This document shows positions 1 to 8,006 of a DNA stretch of 44,389 nucleotides, piece after piece. The stretch is taken from assembly GCA_964401045.1 (NCBI GenBank), contig CAYNXB010000013.1:1-44389 (forward strand). Direction: 5' to 3'. This DNA comes from CAYNXB01 sp964401045 (lineage in GTDB: Bacteria; Pseudomonadota; Alphaproteobacteria; Sphingomonadales; Sphingomonadaceae). Each line of letters begins with the position of its first letter. Positions within the stretch are counted from its first letter, which is position 1. The translations under genes were made by a program, and so were the position numbers. The notes under the pieces were generated by a model. The model was not told where the DNA came from. It worked only from the letters and a program-made list of their open reading frames with translations, and ran no database searches.

Positions 1-350
1 GGCGTGTTGATGTCGGCGATGCGAACCTTCTGGCCGCCGTACCAGAAGGTGTCGCCGTCCACGACGCAGTTGATCCGCACCGGTCCCTCGCAGCGGGCAA
101 AGCTGGCGCGCTCGCGGTCCGGCCCGGCGGCGGGAGGCTTGCCGAACTCGAATGCGCTCGCGAGTGGCGGGCCGCCCCACAGGAACACGGCGGTGAACGC
201 CGCCAGTGGCAGCGCAATCATCAGGGCTGTGAACTCGCGCGACCACGCCTGTTTGCCGGGCCGTCGCGCCGGTCGCGCGCTGTAGTCGCGCACGTCCGTC
301 CAGCGAGGTTTCCGGCGTAGCGGAATGATCGTGGCGGAGCGGCGAGCCAT
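1..350 (-). CDS. Thermonuclease (SNase)-like protein, N-terminal part, cut by window edge
   Basis: The minus-strand frame opens with ATG at 350 and stays open to base 1, giving about 116 residues. A basic N-terminus is followed by one hydrophobic segment (about residues 41-60), then a segment with CVVDGDTFWYGGQKVRIADINTP. The VVDGDT and R-I-A-D-I-N-TP pattern is the start of the staphylococcal nuclease (SNase) fold, where the DGDT aspartate helps bind Ca2+ and the Arg is catalytic. The protein is probably a membrane-anchored or exported nuclease. The rest of the fold, including the second catalytic Arg and the Glu, lies outside the window, so activity cannot be judged. Confidence 0.8.
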   Translation of the reverse strand, partial: MARRSATIIPLRRKPRWTDVRDYSARPARRPGKQAWSREFTALMIALPLAAFTAVFLWGGPPLASAFEFGKPPAAGPDRERASFARCEGPVRINCVVDGDTFWYGGQKVRIADINT

Positions 351-699
351 GCTCCGATCCTGCGCCGTCAGGCGTCACCAGCCGCTTAACGCTCCACCGG
401 GTTTGTTCGTGCGGCGCGGACAAGACATCTCTTCGTGCCTTCGTGCGATCCAAGGAAGCTGGACCGGCACAAGACCGCGGTGACGAAGGGGCGGTCACGC
501 CGACCCGCACCCCTCTCTTGAAACCTCGCCCGCCGATGGACATTCTATCCCTGCGGGCCGGGCCCCTCTGGCGAGCGCACGCGCTCGCGATGTCGGACCG
601 CATCGGATAATCCGGTGCGATACGGGCGGGCCAACCATCCCTTCTCTGCGCACCGTTTCCGATGAGCGACACACGAAGTCAGCCGAAGAGGAAACACGA
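351..699. other. Intergenic region, no supported gene
   Basis: This is the divergent spacer between the nuclease gene and the zf-TFIIB gene. It holds a short perfect hairpin (7-bp arms at 571-577 and 582-588, loop CACG) and a weak promoter-like pair for the downstream gene (TTGAAA at 518-523, 17-nt spacer, CATTCT). Neither is strong. Frames across the region have no recognisable protein content. Confidence 0.4.
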
Positions 700-1026
700 A
701 TGCGCAATCAGGAAGACGTCGCCGCGATGCAGTGCCCGGTATGCCGGACGCCCCTGGCGATGAGCGATCGCCAGGGAATCGAGATCGACTATTGCCCGCA
801 ATGCCGCGGCGTGTGGCTCGATCGCGGCGAGCTGGACAAGATCGTCGAGCGCAGCGCGCCCCAGGCGGCGCCCGCACCCGCCGCGCCGCCACCGCCGCAG
901 CGCCAGGGGCGCTCGTGGGGCGGGGACGACCTCGCGCACGGCGGCCATGATCGCGACGATTACCAGCGCGGCTACGGCAAGCCCCACAAGCGGCGCAAAA
1001 GCTTCCTTGAGGAGCTGTTCGACTAG
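700..1026 (+). CDS. zf-TFIIB-type zinc-ribbon protein
   Basis: The 108-residue protein has two CxxC knuckles (C12/C15 in CPVC, C32/C35 in CPQC) followed by RGVWLDRGELDKI, the signature of the zf-TFIIB (transcription-factor-zinc-finger) family of small bacterial proteins. A Pro/Ala/Gln-rich linker leads to a basic, His/Arg-rich C-terminus ending in FLEELFD. The start at 700 is supported by a GAAGAGGA ribosome site about 8 bases upstream; a later ATG at 727 (MQCPVC) is the other option. The cellular role of the family is unknown; a zinc-dependent structural or nucleic-acid-binding role is only inference. It is monocistronic as far as can be seen. Confidence 0.85.
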   Translation: MRNQEDVAAMQCPVCRTPLAMSDRQGIEIDYCPQCRGVWLDRGELDKIVERSAPQAAPAPAAPPPPQRQGRSWGGDDLAHGGHDRDDYQRGYGKPHKRRKSFLEELFD

Positions 1027-1107
1027 GCCGGGCGGGGGCCGCCTCGTCCGCGTGACGGGGCGGCCTCCGTTTCCTCCGCCTTAACCCTCGCCCGCTATCC
1101 TGCCGCC

Positions 1108-1320
1108 ATGTTCACCAGCAAGTACCAGGCCGTGTTCCGCAGCCGCTGGCGCGCGCTGCTATGGGCGGCGGGGGTGTGCCTGACCGCCTATTGCACGGTC
1201 CCGTCGAAGGACACGGACAACGGTGCGATCCTGCCCGGGTTGACCAAGCCGCACGCGGAGGCCTCCCACGCCGCGGCCGATCCGTGGGCGCTCGACAGGC
1301 CGGCGGACAAGCACGGGTGA
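1108..1320 (+). CDS. Small single-span membrane protein, unknown function
   Basis: The ORF encodes 70 residues. A basic N-terminal stretch with several aromatic residues (FTSKYQAVFRSRWRALLWAAG) precedes one hydrophobic segment (about residues 17-30), and the rest is polar. No domain is recognised. It follows the zf-TFIIB gene on the same strand by 81 bases and the ribosome site is weak (CTGCCGCC before ATG). The coherent membrane-anchor pattern makes a real gene more likely than chance, but this is not proven. Confidence 0.55.
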   Translation: MFTSKYQAVFRSRWRALLWAAGVCLTAYCTVPSKDTDNGAILPGLTKPHAEASHAAADPWALDRPADKHG

Positions 1321-1415
1321 CGAAGGCGCTGTCCTACAGCCGGCGTTTCGTGCCATCCTCGCCCGATGACCGCGCCGTTCCTTCCGCACAGTCAGCCTCC
1401 CCGCACGGCGCACGG

Positions 1416-1509
1416 GTGTCACCCGCAGGCTGCGAACGAAATGGATGGTGCGCCAAAGGCTTACGCGGGATTCGGGCGGGTGACAGGGTGTCGCTTGTGT
1501 CACCCGCAG
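1416..1509. repeat. Three copies of a 10-bp motif TGTCACCCGC, two direct and one inverted
   Basis: The motif TGTCACCCGC occurs at 1417-1426 and 1498-1507 on the plus strand, each inside a longer 13-bp identity GTGTCACCCGCAG. It occurs inverted at 1476-1485. The second and third copies form a perfect 10-bp stem with a 12-nt loop. The repeats lie in the 403-base non-coding spacer 1321-1723 ahead of the serine hydrolase gene. No other gene is supported in this spacer. A -10-like TATATT is at 1622-1627, but a good -35 is missing. Confidence 0.6.
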
Positions 1510-1723
1510 CGGGCGGCATCCGGTCTGCTGAACCGTGTCACATCCGTCACTCTCGCCGGATTCGCGTGTGGTCCGCGCGGCGACTTCCGTCCCGTTCAGG
1601 AACAACTCGGGGATTTTCGCATATATTGGTCGCGTCAGGACAACATCCTGTCGCGGGTTGCTTGTTGGTGCGGCGGGGGAGCCGTTAATCAAAAACCAAC
1701 CATAGGGTGGGTAGCAATACGGG

Positions 1724-2746
1724 ATGACTAAGGGACTGGTTGGCAAGCTGCTGGGCGTGGTCGCGCTCGCAGCCGCATCACTGGCCGGAACATCGCCGGC
1801 TTTCGCAAACGACGTAGAGGACGCATTCGATCGCGCGTTGGGCACCGATGTGCGCGCGCCGGTCGATTATTCGCCGTCCTATGGCACGCCGTTCGAGCGC
1901 CAGGTCGCGCTGCTCGCCGATGGCGGCTCGGGCCGCATCGGCGTCGCCGCGGTGGATCTCGCCAGCGGGAAGGAGATCGCCGTGCTCGGCGACCAGCGCT
2001 TCCCGATGGCCAGCACCAGCAAGATCGCCATCGCCGCGACCTTCCTCGAAGGCGTGGACAAGGGCCGCTGGAGCCTGACCAGCGAATTTCCGATGATGAT
2101 CCCGGTCCGCTCGGCCGCGTTCTCGAGCACGCGCGCACCGGTCAAGCCGGGGCAGTACCTGCCCGCGACCCAGCTGCTCGAACTGATGCTGACCCGCTCG
2201 TCCAATTCGGCGACCGATGGGCTGCTCGCGGTGGTCGGCGGTCCGGCGGCGGTCAACGACTGGGCGCGCCGCGCCGGCATCGACGAATTCAACATCACCC
2301 GCGACATCGCCACCCTGGTGCGCGACGACGGCGAGGTCGATCCCGCCAGGCGCATCGACATGCGCGACAGCGCCACGCCCAAGGCGATGGTCCAGCTCCT
2401 CTCCGGTCTCTACCAGGGCAAGTGGCTGAGCCAGGCGAGCCGCAATGTGCTGATCGGCACGATGGAGCGCTGCCGCACCGGCGCACGCCGCATTCCCGCG
2501 AGCCTGCCCGATTCGGTCACCGTCGCGCACAAGACCGGCTCGCTCAACAACACCTCGAGCGACATCGGCGTGATCACCACGCCGGACGGGCGCTCGATCG
2601 CGGTGGCGATCTACGTCACCGGCCAGGGCTCGCGCCCGGCCCGCGAGGCCAAGATCGCCAGCATCGCGCGGGCGATCTACGATGGTTACACGAAGAACCC
2701 GGCGGCACAGTGGGTCGACGCGCGGTACGACCGCGACGGCAACTGA
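1724..2746 (+). CDS. Exported class A beta-lactamase-like serine hydrolase
   Basis: The 340-residue protein has a Sec signal peptide (cleavage likely after AFA, residue 28) and the penicillin-recognising serine enzyme fold. The catalytic motif S97-T-S-K100 lies in MASTSK, an SxN-type motif is S159-S-N161, RDSATPKAM matches the class A RDTTTP segment, and the KTG motif is K270-T-G-S. The omega-loop segment between them (RDIATLVRDD) lacks the ExELN motif, so the deacylating Glu166 equivalent appears to be Ile195. Without it the enzyme may be a poor beta-lactamase and act instead as a peptidase or esterase on cell-wall material. The stop is followed by a hairpin terminator. The start has no strong ribosome site. 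Confidence 0.85.
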   Translation: MTKGLVGKLLGVVALAAASLAGTSPAFANDVEDAFDRALGTDVRAPVDYSPSYGTPFERQVALLADGGSGRIGVAAVDLASGKEIAVLGDQRFPMASTSKIAIAATFLEGVDKGRWSLTSEFPMMIPVRSAAFSSTRAPVKPGQYLPATQLLELMLTRSSNSATDGLLAVVGGPAAVNDWARRAGIDEFNITRDIATLVRDDGEVDPARRIDMRDSATPKAMVQLLSGLYQGKWLSQASRNVLIGTMERCRTGARRIPASLPDSVTVAHKTGSLNNTSSDIGVITTPDGRSIAVAIYVTGQGSRPAREAKIASIARAIYDGYTKNPAAQWVDARYDRDGN

Positions 2747-2770
2747 GCGGCTTCGCCCAAGGCATAAGAA

Positions 2771-2806
2771 AAGGGCGCGGAGCCGAAGCCCCGCGCCCTT
2801 TCGTTT
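2771..2806. terminator. Intrinsic terminator, probably bidirectional
   Basis: A perfect 10-bp stem (2771-2780 AAGGGCGCGG with 2791-2800 CCGCGCCCTT) encloses a 10-nt loop. A T-containing tail follows on the plus strand and a run of A/T precedes it, so it can end both the serine hydrolase gene and the convergent lipoprotein gene. Confidence 0.8.
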
Positions 2807-2824
2807 GTCCGTGAAGCCGAAGGC

Positions 2825-3182
2825 TTACTGGGCGGCAGCCGGNNNNNNNNNNNNNNNNNNNNNNNNNNNNNNNNNNNNNNNNNNNNNNNNNNNNNNNNNN
2901 NNNNNNNNNNNNNNNNNNNNNNNNNNNNNNNNNNNNNNNNNNGGCAGCCGGAGTAGCAGCCGCGTCGGCAGCGGTTTCGGCGTTGTCGGTGGCGGCGTCG
3001 ACCGCGGTGCCCGCGTCGGTGGCGGCGTCCTGAACCGCGTCACCGGCGGCCTCCGCATTGGCTTCGGTGTCGGCCATCGCCGAATCCGCAGCTTCCGAAG
3101 CGGCGTCGCCGGTCTTCTCCGAGCAGGCGCCGAGGGTGAGTGCGGCGCCGGCAACGGCGGCGGCGAGAATGATCTTACGCAT
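2825..3182 (-). CDS. Small Ala-rich lipoprotein, interrupted by assembly gap
   Basis: The gene starts with ATG at 3182 and has a lipoprotein signal: basic start MRKII, hydrophobic core and lipobox LGAC, with Cys about residue 22. The mature part is an Ala/Asp/Glu/Thr-rich, heptad-like sequence (repeats of EAAxDA type), likely an extended helix anchored in a membrane. The gap 2843-2942 (100 N) falls near the C-terminus; after it the sequence ends PAAAQ-stop with TAA at 2825-2827. The two sides are in different frames across exactly 100 N, so the N count is a placeholder and the true length is unknown. Entericidin-like or stress-related small lipoproteins look similar, but no family is certain. 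Confidence 0.75.
2843..2942. other. Assembly gap of 100 N
   Basis: The run of N is exactly 100 bases and both flanks carry GGCAGCCGG, as expected when an assembler fails in a short tandem repeat. The gap lies inside the Ala-rich coding sequence of the lipoprotein. Confidence 0.98.
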
Positions 3183-3392
3183 AATGACAGTGTCCCTTTG
3201 AACAGCGAGTGGTTTCGACCCGGCCTGGAGGCGAGGCAGGAAACGCATCCTCTTGGGGGCGCTCCGTGTTTCGTGAATAATGGCGGGATTGTGGCAATGC
3301 AAGCTAATAGGGCCCGCCCCATTCGTCGGCGCCCCCGCCAAGGCCCATTATACGGCTGACCGGCGGCGCACGCGCTGCTAGTGAAACCGACG

Positions 3393-6254
3393 ATGACGGG
3401 ACCCAAACAGCATCTCTACCTGGTGGACGGATCGTCCTATATTTTCCGCGCGTACCACCGCCTGCCACCGCTTACCGATCTCAACGGCACGCCGGTGGGC
3501 GCGGTCTACGGCTATACCACGATGCTGTGGAAGCTGGTCGATGAGCTCGACAGGGCCGAGGGGCCGACCCATCTTGCGGTGATCCTCGACAAGGGCTCCA
3601 CCTCGTTCCGCAACGCGCTCTACTCGGAATACAAGGCCAACCGCCCGCCGCCGCCGGAAGACCTCGTGCCGCAGTTCCCGCTGGTGCGCGACGCGACTCG
3701 CGCCTTCAGCCTGCCCTGCATCGAAGAAGACGATCTCGAGGCCGACGACCTGATCGCGTCCTATGCTCGCGAAGCCACTCGCCAGGGCTGGGACGTGACC
3801 ATCGTCTCCTCGGACAAGGACCTGATGCAGCTCGTCGGCAAATGCGCCGAAGCCCATGACGGGATCGAAGGCGGCTGCGTCGACATGCTGGACACGATGA
3901 AGAACCAGCGGATCGACATCCCCGAAGTGGTCGAGAAGTTCGGTGTCCCGCCCGAGCTGGTCGGCGACGTGCTGGCGCTGATGGGTGACAGTGTCGACAA
4001 TGTGCCCGGCATCTACGGCATCGGCCCCAAAACGGCGAGCAAGCTGATCCAGGACAACGGCAGCCTGATCGCCGCGCTCGATTCTGCCGAGGGCATGAAA
4101 CCGTCGAAGCTGCGCGAGCGGCTGATCGAGGGGCGTGCGATGGCGCTGCTCAGCCGCGAGCTGGTCCAGCTCAAGGAGGATTGCGCGCTGCCGCAGCCGC
4201 TCGACGAGTTCAAACTCGACGGCATTCCACCGGAGCCGCTCGCCGCGTTCCTCTCCAGGCACGGCTTCACCAGCCTGCTCAAGCGGCTCGAAGCGGGGAC
4301 CGGCAGCCCGTCGCGGCCGAACGACCTCAACCCGCCGAAGATCGACAACAAGGGCGCGCCCCCCTCGCCTTCCGGCAACCGCCAGCCGCTGCCCGAAATG
4401 CCGGCGGTCGACCGCTCGGCCTACGAATGCGTGCAGACGATGGAGCGGCTGGTCCACTGGATCGACCGCGCTTTCGCCGCGCGGGTGGTGGCGATCGACA
4501 CCGAAACCAGCGCGCTCGATGCGATGAGCGCGCAACTCGCCGGGATCAGCCTCGCCCTCGGGCCGAACGATGCGTGCTACATTCCGTTCACCCACGGCGG
4601 CAGCGACATGTTCGCCGAACGCCCGCAACAGGTCGACCGCGAGGACGCGATGGCCGCGCTCAAGCCGCTGCTCGAGAGCGACGCGGTGCTCAAGATCGGG
4701 CAGAACATCAAATACGACATCAACGTCCTCGAACGCTGTGCCGGCATCTCGCTGGGCCCGGTCGACGACACGATGATCGCCAGCTTCGCGCTCGATGCCG
4801 GCCGCTCGCCCGAAGGGATCGGCGGCGGCCACGGGATGGACGAGCTCAGCCAACGCCACCTCGGGCACACCACGCTGACCTTCAAGGAGATCTGCGGCAC
4901 TGGCAAAAAAGCGATCCCGTTCGGCGAAGTGCCGGTCGATCGCGCGACCGAATATGCCGCCGAAGATGCCGACGTCACCTGGCGGCTGTGGAAGCATCTG
5001 AAGCCGCGCCTCGCGGAGGAAGGAGGCACGCGGGTTTACGAGCGTGTCGATCGCCCGCTGATCCCGGTGGTGGCGCAGATGGAGCGCCACGGGATCAAGG
5101 TCGATCGCCAGCAACTCGCCCGGTTGTCGGAGGAGTTCGCCGGCGAGATCACACGCATCGAGCGCGAAGTATGGGACTGTTGCGGCGAAGAATTCACCAT
5201 CGGCAGCCCGCAGCAGCTCGGCCGCATCCTGTTCGACAAGATGGGCTACAAAGGCGGGCGCAAGGGCAAGAGCGGCCAGTATTCGACCGACCAGGCGATC
5301 CTCGAGGGGCTTGCCGGGCAAGGCGCCGAGGTGGCGCAGAAAGTGCTCGACTGGCGGCAGCTCGCCAAGCTCAAGTCGACCTACACCGATTCGCTCCAGC
5401 AGGCGATCAACGCGGACACCGGCCGGGTCCATACCTCCTACTCGCTGGTCGGCGCGCAGACCGGGCGGCTTTCCTCGACCGATCCGAACCTGCAGAACAT
5501 CCCGATCCGGACCGAAATCGGGCGGCAAATCCGCGCCGCATTCGTGCCCGAGCAAGGCAACGTGCTGCTCGCCGCCGACTATTCGCAGATCGAACTGCGG
5601 CTGGCGGCGCACATGGCCGACGTGCCAGAGGTCAAGGAAGCCTTCGCCGCCGGGGAGGACATCCACGCCCGCACCGCGCAGGAAATGTACGGCACGGTCG
5701 ACCGCGATACTCGCGCACGAGCCAAGACGATCAACTTCGCGATCCTCTACGGCATCTCGCGCTGGGGCCTCGCCGGTCGGCTGGGCACCGATGCGGACGA
5801 GGCGCAATCGGTGATCGACCGCTATTTCCAGCGCTTCCCCGGCATCCAGCGCTACATCGTCCACACGCTCGAAAGCGTGCGCGAGCGCGGCTATTCGGAG
5901 ACGCTGTTCGGGCGCAAGACGTGGTTCCCGCGCATCAACGCCAAGATTCCGCACGAACGCCAAGGCAGCGAGCGCGCCGCGATCAACGCCCCGATTCAGG
6001 GGACCAGCGCCGATATCATTAAGCGGGCGATGGTGCGGATGGGGCCGGCCTTGGCCGACGCCGGACTGGGGCATGTGAAGATGTTGCTGCAAGTGCACGA
6101 CGAACTGGTGTTCGAGCTTCCGGAGGGTGACGCTGCCGCCGCCGCGCCGGTGATCGAGCGAGTGATGGCCGAAGCCGCGCTGCCAGCGGTGGAGCTCGAC
6201 GTGCCGCTCGGGATCGAGATCGGCAGCGGCGCCAGCTGGGATGCCGCGCATTGA
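3393..6254 (+). CDS. polA: DNA polymerase I
   Basis: The 953-residue protein has all three PolA parts. The N-terminal 5'-3' exonuclease (about 1-290) opens with LYLVDGSSYIFRAYH and contains the helix-hairpin-helix region DSVDNVPGIYGIGPKTA. A DEDD 3'-5' exonuclease follows (AIDTET near 370, IGQNIKYD, YAAEDADVTW), with its acidic residues intact, so proofreading is expected. The polymerase domain has motif A DYSQIELR (about 728), motif B RAKTINFAILYG (about 777) and motif C VHDEL (about 900). It acts in Okazaki fragment maturation and repair. A GTG at 3381 is in frame, but ATG 3393 fits the usual start. The stop overlaps the start of the histidine kinase gene by four bases (TTGA). Confidence 0.97.
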   Translation: MTGPKQHLYLVDGSSYIFRAYHRLPPLTDLNGTPVGAVYGYTTMLWKLVDELDRAEGPTHLAVILDKGSTSFRNALYSEYKANRPPPPEDLVPQFPLVRDATRAFSLPCIEEDDLEADDLIASYAREATRQGWDVTIVSSDKDLMQLVGKCAEAHDGIEGGCVDMLDTMKNQRIDIPEVVEKFGVPPELVGDVLALMGDSVDNVPGIYGIGPKTASKLIQDNGSLIAALDSAEGMKPSKLRERLIEGRAMALLSRELVQLKEDCALPQPLDEFKLDGIPPEPLAAFLSRHGFTSLLKRLEAGTGSPSRPNDLNPPKIDNKGAPPSPSGNRQPLPEMPAVDRSAYECVQTMERLVHWIDRAFAARVVAIDTETSALDAMSAQLAGISLALGPNDACYIPFTHGGSDMFAERPQQVDREDAMAALKPLLESDAVLKIGQNIKYDINVLERCAGISLGPVDDTMIASFALDAGRSPEGIGGGHGMDELSQRHLGHTTLTFKEICGTGKKAIPFGEVPVDRATEYAAEDADVTWRLWKHLKPRLAEEGGTRVYERVDRPLIPVVAQMERHGIKVDRQQLARLSEEFAGEITRIEREVWDCCGEEFTIGSPQQLGRILFDKMGYKGGRKGKSGQYSTDQAILEGLAGQGAEVAQKVLDWRQLAKLKSTYTDSLQQAINADTGRVHTSYSLVGAQTGRLSSTDPNLQNIPIRTEIGRQIRAAFVPEQGNVLLAADYSQIELRLAAHMADVPEVKEAFAAGEDIHARTAQEMYGTVDRDTRARAKTINFAILYGISRWGLAGRLGTDADEAQSVIDRYFQRFPGIQRYIVHTLESVRERGYSETLFGRKTWFPRINAKIPHERQGSERAAINAPIQGTSADIIKRAMVRMGPALADAGLGHVKMLLQVHDELVFELPEGDAAAAAPVIERVMAEAALPAVELDVPLGIEIGSGASWDAAH

Positions 6255-7528
6255 AGCGCGTGACCGGACAGATGTGGCGCGGAAGCGGCCGCTGGCTGAG
6301 CGTGGCGGCGTTCGCGGTCGTGGCCGCGGCGCTGCTCGGCTCGGTGGCGCTGATCTACAACACGATCGAATCCGAACGGCGTGCGCGTGCGCAAGTTCAG
6401 GTGACGCGTGAAATCCTCGAACAACTGCGTGACGTCAACCGCGCGGCGGTTAACGCCGAGACCGGCCAGCGCGGCTATTTCATCACGCTCGACCGGCGCT
6501 ACCTCGGGCCCTACCTCGCCTCACGCGAGATCTATCGTCCCGCGCTCGACCGGCTCGCCGCGCTCACCCGCAACAGCCCGCCCCGCGTGCAGCAGCTGCA
6601 GGCTGAAACCGCACGGCTGGTCGAAGCCAAGTTCGCCGAGATCGACCAGGTGGTCGAGCAGATCGAACGGGGCGAGCTGATCGCGGCCCAGCAGCGCATC
6701 CTGACCGACGAAGGCCAGGAAGTGATGGACCGGCTGCGCCGCAGCGGGCGCGACTGGGAGCAGCTTGAGAACAACCTGCTGGAACGCGAGCTCATGGCTT
6801 CCGAGACCGCCGAGAAACGGGTCATCCCGCTGCTCGCGGGTCTGCTGGTGCTGCTGCTCGCCGCGCTCTACCTCGGTTTCCGGCAGATCGCCCGCGCGGC
6901 GCACGCGGAAGCGCAGGCGGCGCAGGCCGAGGAACTTGCAGAAGCGCACGACCGCGCAGACCTTCTTGCCCGGGAGCTCAATCACCGGGTCAAGAACCTG
7001 TTCACGATGATCCTCGCGATCGTGCGCATGAGCGGGCGAGACACCCCTGCCGCGAAGCCGGTGCTCGAGCGGATCGACAGCCGCATTCGCGCGCTGCTCA
7101 ACGCGCACGAAGTGACTCAGGGCACGCTCGCGCACCCGGTCGCCGATTTGCGCGCGCTGGTCGAAACCTCGCTCTCGCCCTACCGCGGCGAGGACGCCGA
7201 ATGCACGATCGACGGGCCCAAGGTGCTGCTCACCGCGCGCCAGGTGACGCCGCTGGGCCTGGTGCTGCACGAGCTGACCACCAACGCGGTCAAGTACGGT
7301 GCCTGGGCGCACCGGGGCCGCATCGACGTCATATGGCGGGTGGTCGACGGCCGGGTGCGGATAGACTGGTCGGAGCACTGTGCCGTCCCGGTCACGCAGG
7401 CGACGGGTGAGGGCTTCGGCTCACTGCTGATGGAAGGGGCGTCGCGCCAGATCGACGGCTCTATCGAGCGCAGCATCGGCGCGGAGGGCGTGGAAGTGAA
7501 GATCGATCTGGCGCTGGAGAATGCCTAG
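6251..7528 (+). CDS. CHASE3-domain HWE-family sensor histidine kinase
   Basis: The 425-residue inner-membrane kinase has a first membrane segment (about 16-35), a periplasmic CHASE3 domain (about 38-190, with the typical NAETGQRGYFITLD), a second membrane segment (about 191-210), and a kinase core. The core has H245 in LNHRVKNLF, the N-box HELTTNAVKYG (about 340-350) and W373-x-E375 (DWSE), which together mark the HWE family. These kinases commonly act in general stress and light responses of alphaproteobacteria. No response regulator is beside it. The TTG at 6251 overlaps the polA stop; GTG 6260 and ATG 6272 are alternative starts. The stop TAG overlaps the convergent DUF2721 stop. Confidence 0.92.
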   Translation: MKRVTGQMWRGSGRWLSVAAFAVVAAALLGSVALIYNTIESERRARAQVQVTREILEQLRDVNRAAVNAETGQRGYFITLDRRYLGPYLASREIYRPALDRLAALTRNSPPRVQQLQAETARLVEAKFAEIDQVVEQIERGELIAAQQRILTDEGQEVMDRLRRSGRDWEQLENNLLERELMASETAEKRVIPLLAGLLVLLLAALYLGFRQIARAAHAEAQAAQAEELAEAHDRADLLARELNHRVKNLFTMILAIVRMSGRDTPAAKPVLERIDSRIRALLNAHEVTQGTLAHPVADLRALVETSLSPYRGEDAECTIDGPKVLLTARQVTPLGLVLHELTTNAVKYGAWAHRGRIDVIWRVVDGRVRIDWSEHCAVPVTQATGEGFGSLLMEGASRQIDGSIERSIGAEGVEVKIDLALENA

Positions 7529-7965
7529 AGGCGGCGCTCGAGCTCGAGATAAGTCTCCGGTATCCGCAGCGCCGAGGTCGCCACACGAATCTCGCGCAGG
7601 AACAGCACCAGCGCGCTCATCAACAGCGCGATGGCCAGGAGGAAGAACCCCGCCGCAGCGAGCTGCAGGTCGACCTGCAGGATCTCCTCGAGGAACAGCA
7701 GCGCCACGGTGAGGCCGATGGTCAGGCCGCTGATAACCAGCAGCAGGATCGCCCGGCCGATCAGGTGGATACGGGCATCGACGCGGCGGATCTCACGCAC
7801 CAGCGCATCGTGCTCCATCCCTTCGGTCTCGCCGTGCTGCGTCTGCAGGTGGCGTGACCTGTCGACTACGCGCGCGAGCCGGGTCGAGAGGATGTTCATG
7901 ATGTTGCCGATCGCCACGAGCACGAATACGGGCGCGAGTGCGAGCTGGATGGTCTGGGCGATCAT
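7525..7965 (-). CDS. DUF2721 family membrane protein
   Basis: The 146-residue protein begins MIAQTIQLALAPVFVLVAIG and contains NILSTRLARVVDRSR, the N-terminal signature of DUF2721 proteins. Three hydrophobic segments are visible (about 5-25, 75-95, 105-130), with a polar region holding a probable amphipathic helix after the first. The frame is open further upstream, but ATG 7965 matches the family start. Function is unknown. It is convergent with the histidine kinase gene, and the two stop codons share the palindrome CTAG at 7525-7528. Confidence 0.85.
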   Translation of the reverse strand: MIAQTIQLALAPVFVLVAIGNIMNILSTRLARVVDRSRHLQTQHGETEGMEHDALVREIRRVDARIHLIGRAILLLVISGLTIGLTVALLFLEEILQVDLQLAAAGFFLLAIALLMSALVLFLREIRVATSALRIPETYLELERRL

Positions 7966-8006
7966 GCACGCTGTTTTCCGCTTGCCGCGCGGCAATGCAA
8001 GCGCGG

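Noticed and set aside
1724..2746. Antibiotic-resistance beta-lactamase
   Set aside because: The class A deacylation Glu is not seen, and no mobile element or resistance context is present.
3378..6251. Long open frame antisense to polA (957 codons)
   Set aside because: It mirrors polA in the complementary frame, as often occurs in high-GC genes, and its product is low-complexity without a fold sign.
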